Translations under genes and position numbers: made by a program
The notes under the pieces: generated by a model
What the model was told of the DNA's origin: nothing
The model's database searches: none
Seen by the model: only the letters and a program-made list of their open reading frames with translations
In this document: piece by piece, positions 26,992 to 36,294 of the stretch
Layout of the letters: each line of letters starts with the position of its first letter
Numbering within the stretch: the first letter of the stretch is position 1
Origin: Anaerotalea alkaliphila
Lineage (GTDB): Bacteria; Bacillota; Clostridia; Lachnospirales; Vallitaleaceae
NCBI RefSeq assembly: GCF_010179735.1
Contig: NZ_JAAEEH010000009.1
Location: forward strand, 21,674 to 85,673
DNA length: 64,000 nucleotides
Reading direction: 5' to 3'

Positions 26992-27041
26992 AAAAGGTGC
27001 CAGGCGCTGTGAACATTTGTTCACAGCGCCTGGCACCTTTT
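26992..27041. terminator. Very long bidirectional hairpin between aldolase and GH4 genes
   Basis: Perfect 24-bp arms with a two-base loop, containing GGTGCCAGGCGC / GCGCCTGGCACC and flanked by A- and T-runs. It can end transcription of both convergent genes. The arm length is far beyond ordinary terminators. Confidence 0.85.
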
Positions 27042-27061
27042 TGGGCATCTTTTTGCCGAAG

Positions 27062-28411
27062 TCAGTCGAAATACCCCTGGTCCATGGCCCGGAAGCATGC
27101 CTCCGCTTCCGGCAAATCCAGGTCCACCAGGGGGTCGTTCAGGAAGGTCTGGAACGCCAGGTGCCTGTCCCTAGTGAATGTCGCCTCCACGATGCCCTCC
27201 TGGTTGCGGATATGCCTTTCCACCATGGAAAGGACAGGCAGGGGGAGGGTGCCTGACTGGATTGGGGTGACGGAGTCCCTGGTGAAGAGGGCGTTCGTCT
27301 CGACGATGGCGCCCATCGGGAGGGAGGGGATCTGGCCCCGGTTGGGGAGGTTCACATTGGTCACCAGGTCCCCGAGACCCAGGAGAGCCTTCATCTGGCG
27401 GACCCCCTCCTCGCCGGTTTCCTGCAGCGCGAAGGGCTCAAGCCCTGCGGCTAGGCGCCGTCCCTTTTCGAGGCGTTCCTTCTGGTTTTCCAGCCTCCAG
27501 GCAACGGGCGTCAGGCTGAATTTCCATGCCCTGACGGTTTCCGCATCCTTCAGATACCACCGGTTGGGGCAGAATTCCGCCAGGTGGCGGTCGCCTGCGG
27601 CCGCAATGACCCCGTACCGCCGGAACAGGTCGAACTTCACCCGGTTGGCGGAGGAAAAGAAGTCGTTCATCCAATTGCCGGTTTGTTCGGACTCATATCC
27701 CACAGCATGATGTTTTTCGACAAAAGCCTCGTAGACAGGAAACAGGTCGATGTCCCGCCAGGCGGCCCGGGTGATCCAGGTGAAATGGTTGATTCCCAGG
27801 ACGTTGACGCGGATTTCCTCCCGCGTGACGTCCTGGACTCCCTTGACCTCCTCCAGCGCCCGGGCTAGGAGTTTCTGGGTACCGAACACCTCGTGGCAGT
27901 TCCCGATGGCCTTGATGCCCGGGAAGACCCGGTAGAGGGTGCGGGTGCAGACAGACATGGGATTCGTGTAGTTGATCACCCAGGCATCCGGAGCATGGTC
28001 GCGGATGGCTTCGGCAATTTCGATGTATAGGGGGATGGTGCGGAAGGCCCGCATGGCGCCCCCGGGACCCACCGTGTCACCCACCGCCTGGAAGATGCCG
28101 TAGCGTTCCGGGGTGTGCACGTCTACGGCCATCGTTTCTAAGGAGCCGGGCAGGATGGAAATGACCACGAAATCCGCACCAGCCAGCGCCTTCTCCAGGC
28201 TGGCCGAAACTTCGTAGCGCCAGGAGGAGACCACATCCTCCCTTTCCGCGAGCCGGTTGCCGATGATCGCATTCTCCCTGGCGGCTTCCATGTCGATGTC
28301 GTACAAGCGGACCGTGCCGCAGAGCGCAGGCTCCAGGGCCAGGTCGCTCATCAGCCCCCAGGCCCAGCCCCGGGACCCGCCTCCGATGTAGGCGATGTTG
28401 ATTCCATTCAT
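27062..28411 (-). CDS. Glycoside hydrolase family 4 (alpha-galacturonidase-like)
   Basis: 449 residues. GH4 enzymes use NAD+ and Mn2+ in an oxidation-elimination mechanism. Visible landmarks: NAD loop YIGGGSRGWAWG, VGPGGAMRAFRTIP, INYTNPMSV, the Mn-binding IGNCHEVFG and LGINHFTW. The CHE form and the pectin setting resemble the LplD alpha-galacturonidase group more than melibiases, though an alpha-glucosidase/galactosidase function cannot be excluded. No signal peptide, so cytoplasmic. Follows the GH105 gene by 29 bases in a leftward operon led by yesM and yesN homologues. Confidence 0.85.
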   Translation of the reverse strand: MNGINIAYIGGGSRGWAWGLMSDLALEPALCGTVRLYDIDMEAARENAIIGNRLAEREDVVSSWRYEVSASLEKALAGADFVVISILPGSLETMAVDVHTPERYGIFQAVGDTVGPGGAMRAFRTIPLYIEIAEAIRDHAPDAWVINYTNPMSVCTRTLYRVFPGIKAIGNCHEVFGTQKLLARALEEVKGVQDVTREEIRVNVLGINHFTWITRAAWRDIDLFPVYEAFVEKHHAVGYESEQTGNWMNDFFSSANRVKFDLFRRYGVIAAAGDRHLAEFCPNRWYLKDAETVRAWKFSLTPVAWRLENQKERLEKGRRLAAGLEPFALQETGEEGVRQMKALLGLGDLVTNVNLPNRGQIPSLPMGAIVETNALFTRDSVTPIQSGTLPLPVLSMVERHIRNQEGIVEATFTRDRHLAFQTFLNDPLVDLDLPEAEACFRAMDQGYFD

Positions 28412-28440
28412 TGCAATACCTCCGTTTTCGGTTGATGGGA

Positions 28441-29559
28441 TTATAAGGCTTCCGCCAGGGCGGCCAGGGCCAGGGATTGACCGTAAGCCATGGGCGCCTT
28501 GAGGATGTTCTTGTAGTGGTCGGCATCGTGCCCCATGCCGGTTCCTGCGGATACGTTCAGGACGGTGCCGTTATTGTCGATGTTCCCGATGAGCGCGGAG
28601 ATTGCTTTCCAGGCCAGGGAGGCGTGGCTTTCGTCCAAGAGGCCAAGCTTGACCCCTTTCAGCATCCCTTTTGCAATCGCGGCTGAACCGGAGACCTCCT
28701 CATAGCTGGTGGGATCGGTCAGTACGGTGTGCCAGAGTCCGGAAGAGGATTGGCACTTGGACAGTGCGGCGACCTGTGCCTTGTAGGTGTCGATGATGTA
28801 GTCCCGTACGCCTTCGTCGATGGTGTCGCCGACGATCTCCAGGTAGTCCATGATGCCGAAGGTGAACCAGGAGTTGCCCCGGCACCAGAACACGCCGCCG
28901 AAATGGTCGTTCCGGTTGAAACTCCATCCATGGAAGAACAGTCCCGTATGGATGTCGTAAAGGTATTTGATATGGACCAGAACCTGCTTCAGGGCCTCGC
29001 TCTGCCAGTCCTTCCTGCCGTAGGTGCGGCCCATTTTCGCCAGGAACAGGACAGCCATGAAAAGGGTGTCGATCCACATCTCGCCGTCGTTGAGCTGCAC
29101 TCCGTGGCGGTCTCCGATGGCGCTGGTCACATGCTGGAAACCGCCCTCCTTCGTTTTGGGGAGCTCCCGTAGCAGCCAGTCGGCATGCCGGATGCACATG
29201 TCCTCATACTCCTTGTTGCCTGTGCGCCGGGCAAACCCCAGGAGCGTGAGATAGGGGGCGGTGGTGTTGATGTTGCGGGACGGAAGACCTTTTTTGATGT
29301 TTGCCGTGAACCAGTGCGCCAGGAAAGTGTCGTAACGGTTGTCGCCGTGGCATCGCTGCAGGATGTCCAGGCCATACAGGCCCACCCCTTGGGGCCAGTC
29401 CCATTCCATGATGCCGAAATCTCGGGCGATCAGACCCTGCTTGATGGCAGCGGCACCTGTGGTCTTGTCCTCCTCGTAATTGGCGTCCCCCATTTCCATC
29501 ATGTTCCGTACAACCTTTTCGATGTTCCCAAGCAACGCTGTGTGATCGACTTGCGCCAT
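28441..29559 (-). CDS. GH105 unsaturated rhamnogalacturonyl hydrolase (YteR-like)
   Basis: 372 residues, an (alpha/alpha)6 barrel enzyme without signal peptide. GH105 removes the unsaturated uronic acid left by pectin or rhamnogalacturonan lyases, giving 5-keto-4-deoxyuronate. Typical stretches: EWDWPQGVGLYGL, NDGEMWIDTLFMAVLFLAKMG with the catalytic-type Asp, and WCRGNSWFTFGIMDYLE. ATG 29559 follows the yesN stop by one base and has GGAGGA inside the end of yesN, so translation is coupled. Confidence 0.9.
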   Translation of the reverse strand: MAQVDHTALLGNIEKVVRNMMEMGDANYEEDKTTGAAAIKQGLIARDFGIMEWDWPQGVGLYGLDILQRCHGDNRYDTFLAHWFTANIKKGLPSRNINTTAPYLTLLGFARRTGNKEYEDMCIRHADWLLRELPKTKEGGFQHVTSAIGDRHGVQLNDGEMWIDTLFMAVLFLAKMGRTYGRKDWQSEALKQVLVHIKYLYDIHTGLFFHGWSFNRNDHFGGVFWCRGNSWFTFGIMDYLEIVGDTIDEGVRDYIIDTYKAQVAALSKCQSSSGLWHTVLTDPTSYEEVSGSAAIAKGMLKGVKLGLLDESHASLAWKAISALIGNIDNNGTVLNVSAGTGMGHDADHYKNILKAPMAYGQSLALAALAEAL

Positions 29560-29560
29560 G

Positions 29561-31081
29561 CTAGTTTCCTCCATTCATTTTTTTGATGTATTCGGTGGGT
29601 GTCATGCCGGTATTCCTTTTGAACACCTGGCTAAAGTATTGGGGGTTGTTGCCGCAGCCGACCGCTTCCGCCACGATGTATATCTTTTCAATCCCGCAAT
29701 CAAGCAAGAGCTCCTTTGCCTTCCGGATCCGCGTGTTGGTCAAAAAGGCGGAAAATTTGTCGCCGGTTTCCTTGATGAATTGCTTGCTTACGTAATCCAC
29801 ATTCATGAAAAGGTGGTTTTCGGCGATCCATTTCAGGGAAAGGCTTGGGTTGGAAAGGTTTTCCTCCACATAGGAGATGATTTTCTCGATGAAATCCTTG
29901 TACTTGTGCTCCAAGCCGTCAGAAGCGCCGAAGATTTCCTTCTGGTGAAGGTTGAACAGGTGAAGGACATCCCCAGCCTCAGTGCTATCGTTGAGCTCCA
30001 GAAGGATTTCGGAGGTCAGCACAGGTGTCAGTTGGCGGTGCGGGTTTTTAAGAAGCAGGTTGGACACAAGGGTTTTCAAGAAGCTGACATCGTTGACGGA
30101 AAGGAGCTGCTCGTCCAGTTCGTTGATCAGCTGCTGGCGGAGGTCGCCGGATGCTTCGTGGATCTGACGTGACAAGGTCCCGATCCGGTCGATGAGGAAG
30201 CGGTAATTGTAGACCGGATTGATGCGCGTCCCCTGTATCAGATTGACCACTTCATACCGGCGCAACCGCCCCAAGGTTTCCTCCAGAAGAAGCTCCAGAT
30301 TCTCGAAACCTTGCCGTACATATTTGATCCCGTCACCGGCGGGGGATGCGGACGCATTGGAAAAGAAGCTGTCCATGTCGGCATAGGAAACGTCAAAGGA
30401 TTCGAAGAAGAACAACAGCGTCTGCTGGACATAAATGGGGTATACAGGCAGTCCCGGCGAATGCTGTGCCATATAGGCATATATTTTTTCCAAAAAGCCC
30501 TCCAGGTTTTCCGTATCGAGAAAATGGAAGTAGGCTACCTGGTAGCCGGTGTGGCGGAAATCCAGATACATGCCGTACTGGCGCAGGAGGGAAGGAAGGT
30601 CGGCTTCATTGGAAAGCCCTTCGATCAGGATGTTCCTAATGATCGTCTTCCGCATGTTGACCATCAGCAGCTGCCTTTCCTGCTGCAGGTCGTGGAGCGC
30701 CTTTCTCCGGTAACAGTCCTCCTTGACGGTGTTGATGACTTCCATAATCTGGTGTTCGTTGCACGGCTTCAGCAGATAATGCTTGACACCATATTTCATG
30801 GCTTCCTTCGCATATTCGAATTCACCGTATCCGGACAGGATGATGTACTCGATGCTGCGGTCCGTTTCGGAAAGCCGCTTGATCAGTTCCAGTCCTGACA
30901 GACCGGGCATTTTGATATCCGTCATGACGATGTCAGGATACTCGTCGAGGATCGTGTCGTAGGCCTCGATGCCGTTCTTGCACAACCCCACGACATTGAT
31001 CCCCAGGCCCTTCCAATCGATGATGTCGTTGATGGTTTCCCGGATGATCCGCTCGTCATCCACAATGACCAGTCTTAGCAT
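29561..31081 (-). CDS. YesN-like response regulator with AraC DNA-binding domain
   Basis: 506 residues. N-terminal receiver domain (1-~120) with acidic pair Asp8-Asp9, phospho-acceptor Asp55 (VMTDIKMPG) and the conserved Lys in LLKPCNE; a long helical middle; and a C-terminal AraC domain (~400-506; AVGCGNNPQYFSQVFKRNTGMTPTEYI). Partner of the YesM-like kinase gene 27 bases upstream. It probably activates the importer/GH28 operon on the other side of the kinase gene and its own operon; a phased repeat array at 32961 is the likely binding region. Confidence 0.92.
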   Translation of the reverse strand: MLRLVIVDDERIIRETINDIIDWKGLGINVVGLCKNGIEAYDTILDEYPDIVMTDIKMPGLSGLELIKRLSETDRSIEYIILSGYGEFEYAKEAMKYGVKHYLLKPCNEHQIMEVINTVKEDCYRRKALHDLQQERQLLMVNMRKTIIRNILIEGLSNEADLPSLLRQYGMYLDFRHTGYQVAYFHFLDTENLEGFLEKIYAYMAQHSPGLPVYPIYVQQTLLFFFESFDVSYADMDSFFSNASASPAGDGIKYVRQGFENLELLLEETLGRLRRYEVVNLIQGTRINPVYNYRFLIDRIGTLSRQIHEASGDLRQQLINELDEQLLSVNDVSFLKTLVSNLLLKNPHRQLTPVLTSEILLELNDSTEAGDVLHLFNLHQKEIFGASDGLEHKYKDFIEKIISYVEENLSNPSLSLKWIAENHLFMNVDYVSKQFIKETGDKFSAFLTNTRIRKAKELLLDCGIEKIYIVAEAVGCGNNPQYFSQVFKRNTGMTPTEYIKKMNGGN

Positions 31082-31108
31082 AGGTTGCCTCCCTGCAGAT
31101 GGAAATGG

Positions 31109-32875
31109 TTAATGGTTGCGGTAGGGGATGTGGATGCAGACGACCGCATGCCCCTCTTCGTTGTACAGTTTCAAGCCATAGGGTGCCCCGAAGGTGAGCC
31201 TGATCCGCTTGTGGATGTTGAGCAGTCCGATCCCCAAACCGCCAGGTTGTACGGACTTCCCCTCGAGCAGTTCCAGCAGGTCCGGGTCGATGGTGGAGCC
31301 GCTGTTCTTGACGAACAGGAACAGGTCATCGTCCGCATGCAGAAGGGACAGCTCGATGGAACATCCGTCGAGGTTTTCCTCCAGTCCATAATGGATGGCA
31401 TTTTCGACCAGTGGCTGGATCGTAAGCCTAGGCAGCAGAGCGTCGTGATAGGCGGAGGGGATGTCCTGATGGAAGACCAGGTGCTCCTCGAAACGGAGCT
31501 GCTGGATTGTGATGTAGTCGCCTATGAAATCCAGCTCCTGCTTCAAGGTGATCAGCCCCTCCTCCCTGCTGAGCGTGCTCCGCAGCATCCTTCCAAGGGA
31601 TTCCACCATCTGGGAGATCTTTTCGGCGCCGATGGCCTTGGCCCGCCAATTGACGGATTCCAGTATGTTGTAGAGGAAATGCGGATTCAGCTGGGTTTCC
31701 AGTGCCTTGATCTGGGCCTCCTTGATCAGCAATTCCTTCAGGTAATTCTCGTTTAGAAGGTACCGGATCCTTGTCGCCATGTCGTCGAATTGCCTGTGGA
31801 GCAGGCCCAATTCGTCCGTCCTTTCGGAATAGTCATATCCCCCCACCGGCACGGCCTCGGTGTCGCTGCTGAATTTCCGCATTTTCAGAACCAGATTGTC
31901 GAAGTGGCGGACGAGCAGACGCGTGAGCAGCGAGGAGAGGGCCATGGCAAGGAGGATCCCCGCGCAGACGACACCCGCATAGACCATGTAGGAAACACGG
32001 ATGGAATCATAGATGGAATCATAGGGGACAAGGCTGATGTAGGTCCAGCCGTACTTCTCCAGGAGGCTTTGGACCGCGAAGTACTTGTGTCCGTCCAAGG
32101 TGACCACGTCGTAGGAGCCCGAAAGTGTTTTGGGGATGGAGGCCGCTTCCGGGGATGCCAGGGCATCGGAGCTGTAAATCAACGCCCCCTCTTCATTGAA
32201 CAAGGCATACGTGGCCGAATCGTATTGCTGGCTGAAGCGGGTGGCCGAGCGGATCATTTGATCCGGATCGATGGTGATGGTAAGGATGCCGATGGTGGAC
32301 AAGTCCAGATTCTGGATCCTCCGGATGGACCTGGTCAGAAACATGCCATGGTCCTGACCGTTTCCGGTGACCCATGCGATGGCCCCATCCGCAGCCAGCG
32401 CGCGCCCCAGGATGTCCATCCTGACCTCCTCGGGGCTTGCCAGGGAAAGCAGCCGGTTGGTGTCCACGGTGGAATAACCGGTGGCCAGACTGATATTGGT
32501 GATATGGTTCTTTTTGAACTCGGCGTAATGGTTCAGCAGATTCGAGTAAAGCGACTGGTAGGCGGACCTCTGCACGATGCTGTCCCCGGAGATTGCGAGG
32601 ATGGAGAGGTTGGATTGGATGGTGGGGTCGGCCAGCATGATGTTGGCCAGGACTGTCGCATTGTCCAGGGTGTTTTCTATATAATAGGAAGAGCCGGACA
32701 GGGCGGAGGCGGTAGACTCGTAAATCAGCTTGTTGTTGGACTGGATGACCAGCTTGATGCCGAAAATCAGCATGGTGCTCAACATGGAAACGTGTATGAT
32801 CATGATGATCGCCATGATCTTCCTTTTCAAGGGAAGGTTGGCGACCCATTTGGCAATGCGCTTGGATGGAATCAT
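31109..32875 (-). CDS. YesM-like sensor histidine kinase
   Basis: 588 residues. Two membrane helices (~17-40 and ~285-310) flank an extracellular sensor of about 245 residues of Cache type; then HAMP, a His_kinase domain with QLNPHFLYNILESVNW (phospho-His), and an ATPase domain with LVENAIHYGLE (N box) and GLGIGLLNIHKRI (G box). This class senses extracellular sugars, often with a binding protein. AGGAGGT precedes the ATG. First gene of the leftward unit yesM-yesN-GH105-GH4. Confidence 0.93.
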   Translation of the reverse strand: MIPSKRIAKWVANLPLKRKIMAIIMIIHVSMLSTMLIFGIKLVIQSNNKLIYESTASALSGSSYYIENTLDNATVLANIMLADPTIQSNLSILAISGDSIVQRSAYQSLYSNLLNHYAEFKKNHITNISLATGYSTVDTNRLLSLASPEEVRMDILGRALAADGAIAWVTGNGQDHGMFLTRSIRRIQNLDLSTIGILTITIDPDQMIRSATRFSQQYDSATYALFNEEGALIYSSDALASPEAASIPKTLSGSYDVVTLDGHKYFAVQSLLEKYGWTYISLVPYDSIYDSIRVSYMVYAGVVCAGILLAMALSSLLTRLLVRHFDNLVLKMRKFSSDTEAVPVGGYDYSERTDELGLLHRQFDDMATRIRYLLNENYLKELLIKEAQIKALETQLNPHFLYNILESVNWRAKAIGAEKISQMVESLGRMLRSTLSREEGLITLKQELDFIGDYITIQQLRFEEHLVFHQDIPSAYHDALLPRLTIQPLVENAIHYGLEENLDGCSIELSLLHADDDLFLFVKNSGSTIDPDLLELLEGKSVQPGGLGIGLLNIHKRIRLTFGAPYGLKLYNEEGHAVVCIHIPYRNH

Positions 32876-32960
32876 AATGGCATGACCTCCTGAATGTAAG
32901 CCTGATTAACTACAGTATAATGAAATTTCAAGACAAATACACTGTTTTTATGACGACTCC

Positions 32961-33061
32961 CGGTTTTTCACACGGGGTTGTCGGTTTTTTGTACAGTGGA
33001 AGGCTCGCACAAGCGGTTTGGCATAGGGCACAGTCGGTTTATTGGAGCAGGCACCCGGTTT
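32961..33061 (+). promoter_or_regulatory. Phased array of five CGGTTT repeats (putative YesN-type operator)
   Basis: CGGTTT occurs at 32961, 32982, 33014, 33035 and 33056, all on the same strand. The steps are 21, 32, 21 and 21 bases, i.e. two, three, two and two helical turns, so all copies face the same side of the DNA. The last copy ends 6 bases before the -35 of the downstream promoter, the classical place for an AraC-family activator. Confidence 0.6.
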
Positions 33062-33067
33062 ATTCTC

Positions 33068-33096
33068 TTCAAAACAAGGCAAAGACTGGCTATAAT
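33068..33096 (+). promoter_or_regulatory. Promoter of the importer/GH28 operon
   Basis: TTCAAA (33068-33073), 17-bp spacer, TATAAT (33091-33096). A perfect -10 with a weak -35 is expected for activator-dependent transcription, consistent with the repeat array just upstream. Confidence 0.6.
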
Positions 33097-33168
33097 GAAA
33101 CCATGTTAAGAGATAAAAAGGTGAAGGGAACAAATCAATCTGACGAATCGAAGGAGCGAACAGTTATT

Positions 33169-34500
33169 ATGAAAAAACTTGCGAAAATTTTGGTGATGAT
33201 CCTTGTGATGGCCAGCCTGTCCGCATGCGGCAGCAAAACAGAAGACACGGGACAGAATGCGGCGCAAGGCGGCGGGGCGGAAGGCAACGGGGAGAAAGTG
33301 CAGCTGGTCGTAACTTGGTGGGGGAACCAGGCTAGGAACGAAAGGACACAGGCGGCCCTGGACCTGTACGCGGAAGAAAACCCCAACGTGACATTCGACG
33401 GACAATTCTCCGAATGGGCGGACTACTGGAACAAGCTGGCCATCGCTTCTGCGGGAAGTTCGCTGCCGGATGTCATCCAGATGGACTACGCGTACCTGGG
33501 ACAATATGTGCAGAACGACCTGCTGGTCGACCTGAAACCCTACATCGAAAGCGGCTTGTTGGACCTGTCGAACGTGTCGGAAGAAATCGTTGAGGTGGGA
33601 ACCATCGACGGAGGCGTCTACGGCATATCGATCGGCGTCAACGCGCCGGCGCTCATGTACAACAAGACGCTGCTGGACGAAGCCGGCATCGAAGTCAAGG
33701 ACAACATGACGATTGACGAGTTCATCGCACTGAGCAAAGAGGTTTATGGTAAGACGGGCTACAAAACGAACATCGCCTACCAGAAAGGCAACAACTTCAG
33801 CGAATACCTGCTGCGCGGCAACGGCGTGAACTTCTTCGAAGGCGAACAACTGGGTTCCACGGACCCGGCAGACTACAAAGCCTACTTCGACCTTTATGAA
33901 ATGGGAATCAAAGAAGGCTGGTATGTGTCTCCCACGATCTTCACCGAGCGGAATGCAGGCTCCGTCGAGCAGGATCCCCTGGTGTACGGATCTTCTCCGG
34001 ATTCCCGTTCCTGGTGCGGATTCTTCTTCTCCAACCAGTTGACTGCCATGCAGACCGCAGCGGATGCCGATGGCATTGAAATCGGAATCACCTCCTGGCC
34101 CGCCAAAGACGTGAAAGCGGCCAACTACGTGAAGCCCAGCATGTTCCTGTCCGTAGGCGTCAACAGCAAGAACCCTGAAGAGGCCGTCAAAGTGATCGAT
34201 TATTGGACGAATTCCGTAGACGCCAACAACATCCTTTTGGGAGAGCGCGGAGTGCCGATCTCAACGGAAGTGGCAGAAGCCATCCTGCCACAGCTCAGCA
34301 AGACCCAGCAAGACGTCACCAAGTACATCAACGAAGTGGTGATGCCGAACTCATCCCAGATCAATCCCCCTGCGCCAAGCAAATCGGCTGAAGTCTATCA
34401 GTTGCTGAGCCAATTGGAGGAGCAGGTTTGCTATGGAAAAATGACGGCGGAAGAAGCTGCCAACCAGTTTGTTGAAAAGGCAAACGTCCTGCTGCAGTAG
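33169..34500 (+). CDS. Sugar ABC transporter solute-binding lipoprotein (YesO-like)
   Basis: 443 residues. Type II signal peptide with lipobox LSAC, Cys20, then a Gly-rich linker and a family-1 extracellular binding fold (VTWWGNQARNERTQAALDLYAEENP, LPDVIQMDYAYLGQYV). It should capture oligosaccharides at the cell surface; given the neighbouring GH105/GH28 genes, rhamnogalacturonan or galacturonan oligomers are likely. An open frame extends upstream to 32920, but the lipoprotein signal and AAGGAG put the start at 33169. Two permease genes follow without an ATPase. Confidence 0.92.
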   Translation: MKKLAKILVMILVMASLSACGSKTEDTGQNAAQGGGAEGNGEKVQLVVTWWGNQARNERTQAALDLYAEENPNVTFDGQFSEWADYWNKLAIASAGSSLPDVIQMDYAYLGQYVQNDLLVDLKPYIESGLLDLSNVSEEIVEVGTIDGGVYGISIGVNAPALMYNKTLLDEAGIEVKDNMTIDEFIALSKEVYGKTGYKTNIAYQKGNNFSEYLLRGNGVNFFEGEQLGSTDPADYKAYFDLYEMGIKEGWYVSPTIFTERNAGSVEQDPLVYGSSPDSRSWCGFFFSNQLTAMQTAADADGIEIGITSWPAKDVKAANYVKPSMFLSVGVNSKNPEEAVKVIDYWTNSVDANNILLGERGVPISTEVAEAILPQLSKTQQDVTKYINEVVMPNSSQINPPAPSKSAEVYQLLSQLEEQVCYGKMTAEEAANQFVEKANVLLQ

Positions 34501-34523
34501 GGGAAGGAAAGGAAGACAATGTA

Positions 34524-35432
34524 ATGGGAAATACAATTGCTGCGATTAGGAAAAAATTGTATCAGGATAACATAGCCGGCGTGGTCTGTTCGCTTCCGTT
34601 CATCATAGGATTCTTACTGTTCATGATTGTTCCAATGCTTGTTTCCTTATATTATTCTTTTTGCGACTACAACATTTTGGCTCCGCCCGTTTGGGTCGGC
34701 ATCAAGAATTATGTGAAAATCTTCACCGGGGACCCCACATTCTACAAGACGGTTTTGGTGACGTTCTACTTCGCCTTCGCATCCGTGCCGCTGCGGCTGA
34801 TCTTCGCATTGATTGTGGCCTTGCTGCTGGTGAAGTCCACCAAACTGACACCCATGTATCGCGCGGTCTACTACCTGCCTTCAATCATCGGAGGCTCGGT
34901 AGCCGTAGCAATCCTCTGGAAAAGGATGTTCGCCACAGACGGCGTCCTGAACAACGTGCTGGGACTGTTCGGGTTGAACAGGGACTTCTCCTGGCTGGGT
35001 GACACGCGGACGGCGATTTGGGTTCTGATCATTCTGGCGGTTTGGCAATTCGGGTCTTCAATGCTGATTTTCCTGGCATCCCTGAAGCAGATCCCTGCAT
35101 CCCTGTATGAGGCGGCAGATGTGGACGGCGCTAGCAAATGGTCGCAGTTCTGGAACATTACACTGCCGCTTCTGACACCAACAATCTTCTTCAACCTGGT
35201 CATGCAGACCATCAACGGATTCCTGGCGTTCACCCAATGCTACATCATCACACAAGGGAAACCGATGGATTCCACATTGTTCTATACGGTTTACATGTAC
35301 CAGCAGTCGTTCGAGTTCTACAACACGGGGTACGCCGCAGCGCTGGCGTGGGTGATGCTGCTCATCATCGGCCTGATCACATGGTTCCTCTTTGCAACTA
35401 AACGGTTCTGGGTATACGACGGGGGGCTGTAG
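34524..35432 (+). CDS. Sugar ABC transporter permease (YesP-like)
   Basis: 302 residues, six membrane helices, MalF-type. The ATPase-contact EAA loop reads EAADVDGASKWSQFWNITLPLLTP. It forms the channel with the next protein. 23 bases after the binding-protein gene and 3 bases before the second permease, so one operon. Confidence 0.93.
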   Translation: MGNTIAAIRKKLYQDNIAGVVCSLPFIIGFLLFMIVPMLVSLYYSFCDYNILAPPVWVGIKNYVKIFTGDPTFYKTVLVTFYFAFASVPLRLIFALIVALLLVKSTKLTPMYRAVYYLPSIIGGSVAVAILWKRMFATDGVLNNVLGLFGLNRDFSWLGDTRTAIWVLIILAVWQFGSSMLIFLASLKQIPASLYEAADVDGASKWSQFWNITLPLLTPTIFFNLVMQTINGFLAFTQCYIITQGKPMDSTLFYTVYMYQQSFEFYNTGYAAALAWVMLLIIGLITWFLFATKRFWVYDGGL

Positions 35433-35435
35433 ACA

Positions 35436-36284
35436 ATGAAAAAGAAAAACCAATCACTAAAGCAAGTCATCTATCTGGTTGTCGTTTCAGGTCTTGGCAT
35501 CCTGATGATCTATCCCCTGTTGTGGATGGTCATGAGTTCATTCAAGGAAAGCAATACGATCTTCACCACAGCGGGACAATTGATCCCTTCCAAGTTCATC
35601 TTTGACAACTACGTCAACGGCTGGAAAGGGTTCGCCAAGGTGGGGTTCGACACGTTCTTCAAGAATTCCCTTTTCATCTCCGTAACCGCGACGGTAGGAA
35701 CGGTCCTTTCGTCCTCCCTGGTGGCCTACGGGTTCGCCCGGGGCAGGTTTTGGGGCCGGAAAGCCCTCCTGGTCGCGATGCTGCTTTCCATGATGCTTCC
35801 TGCGCAGGTGCTGATGATCCCTCAGTACCTGTGGTACCAGAAGTTGGGATGGGTCGGCACATACTATCCGCTCATTGCCCCCTATTTCTTTGCAATCCAG
35901 GGATTCTTTGTCTATCTGATGATGAACTTCATTGAAGGGATTCCGAATGAGCTGTACGAGGCAGCCAGGATAGACGGCTGCAGCTTCTACGGAATCTATG
36001 CCCGGATCATCCTGCCGCTAATCACACCGGCGCTGATTACAGGGGGGATATTCTCCTTCATCTGGAGATGGGACGATTTCCTTTCCGCACTCCTGTATGT
36101 GAACGATTCATCCAAATATCCGGTCAGTCTGGCGTTGAAGCTGTTCAGCGATCCAGGTTCGTCCTCCGACTACGGCGCCATGTTTGCAATGGCGACCCTG
36201 TCGATCCTGCCGATCATGCTGATCTTCATCTTCCTGCAGAAGTATCTGGTGGAAGGGATCAGCACCTCGGGTCTGAAAGGGTAG
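35436..36284 (+). CDS. Sugar ABC transporter permease (YesQ-like)
   Basis: 282 residues, six membrane helices, MalG-type, with the EAA loop EAARIDGCSFYGIYARIILPLITP and the conserved ending VEGISTSGLKG. Pairs with the preceding permease. No ATPase gene in this operon, so the importer needs one encoded elsewhere; the candidate in this window is at 50956. Confidence 0.93.
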   Translation: MKKKNQSLKQVIYLVVVSGLGILMIYPLLWMVMSSFKESNTIFTTAGQLIPSKFIFDNYVNGWKGFAKVGFDTFFKNSLFISVTATVGTVLSSSLVAYGFARGRFWGRKALLVAMLLSMMLPAQVLMIPQYLWYQKLGWVGTYYPLIAPYFFAIQGFFVYLMMNFIEGIPNELYEAARIDGCSFYGIYARIILPLITPALITGGIFSFIWRWDDFLSALLYVNDSSKYPVSLALKLFSDPGSSSDYGAMFAMATLSILPIMLIFIFLQKYLVEGISTSGLKG

Positions 36285-36294
36285 GGAGAAAAAC

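Noticed and set aside
32961..33061. CRISPR-like array
   Set aside because: Repeat unit is only six bases and spacers are too short (15 or 26 bases); no cas genes are near. Better explained as regulator half sites.
32920..33168. 83-codon extension of the binding-protein gene upstream
   Set aside because: It runs through the CGGTTT array and the promoter, and it would put the lipoprotein signal peptide in the middle of the protein.
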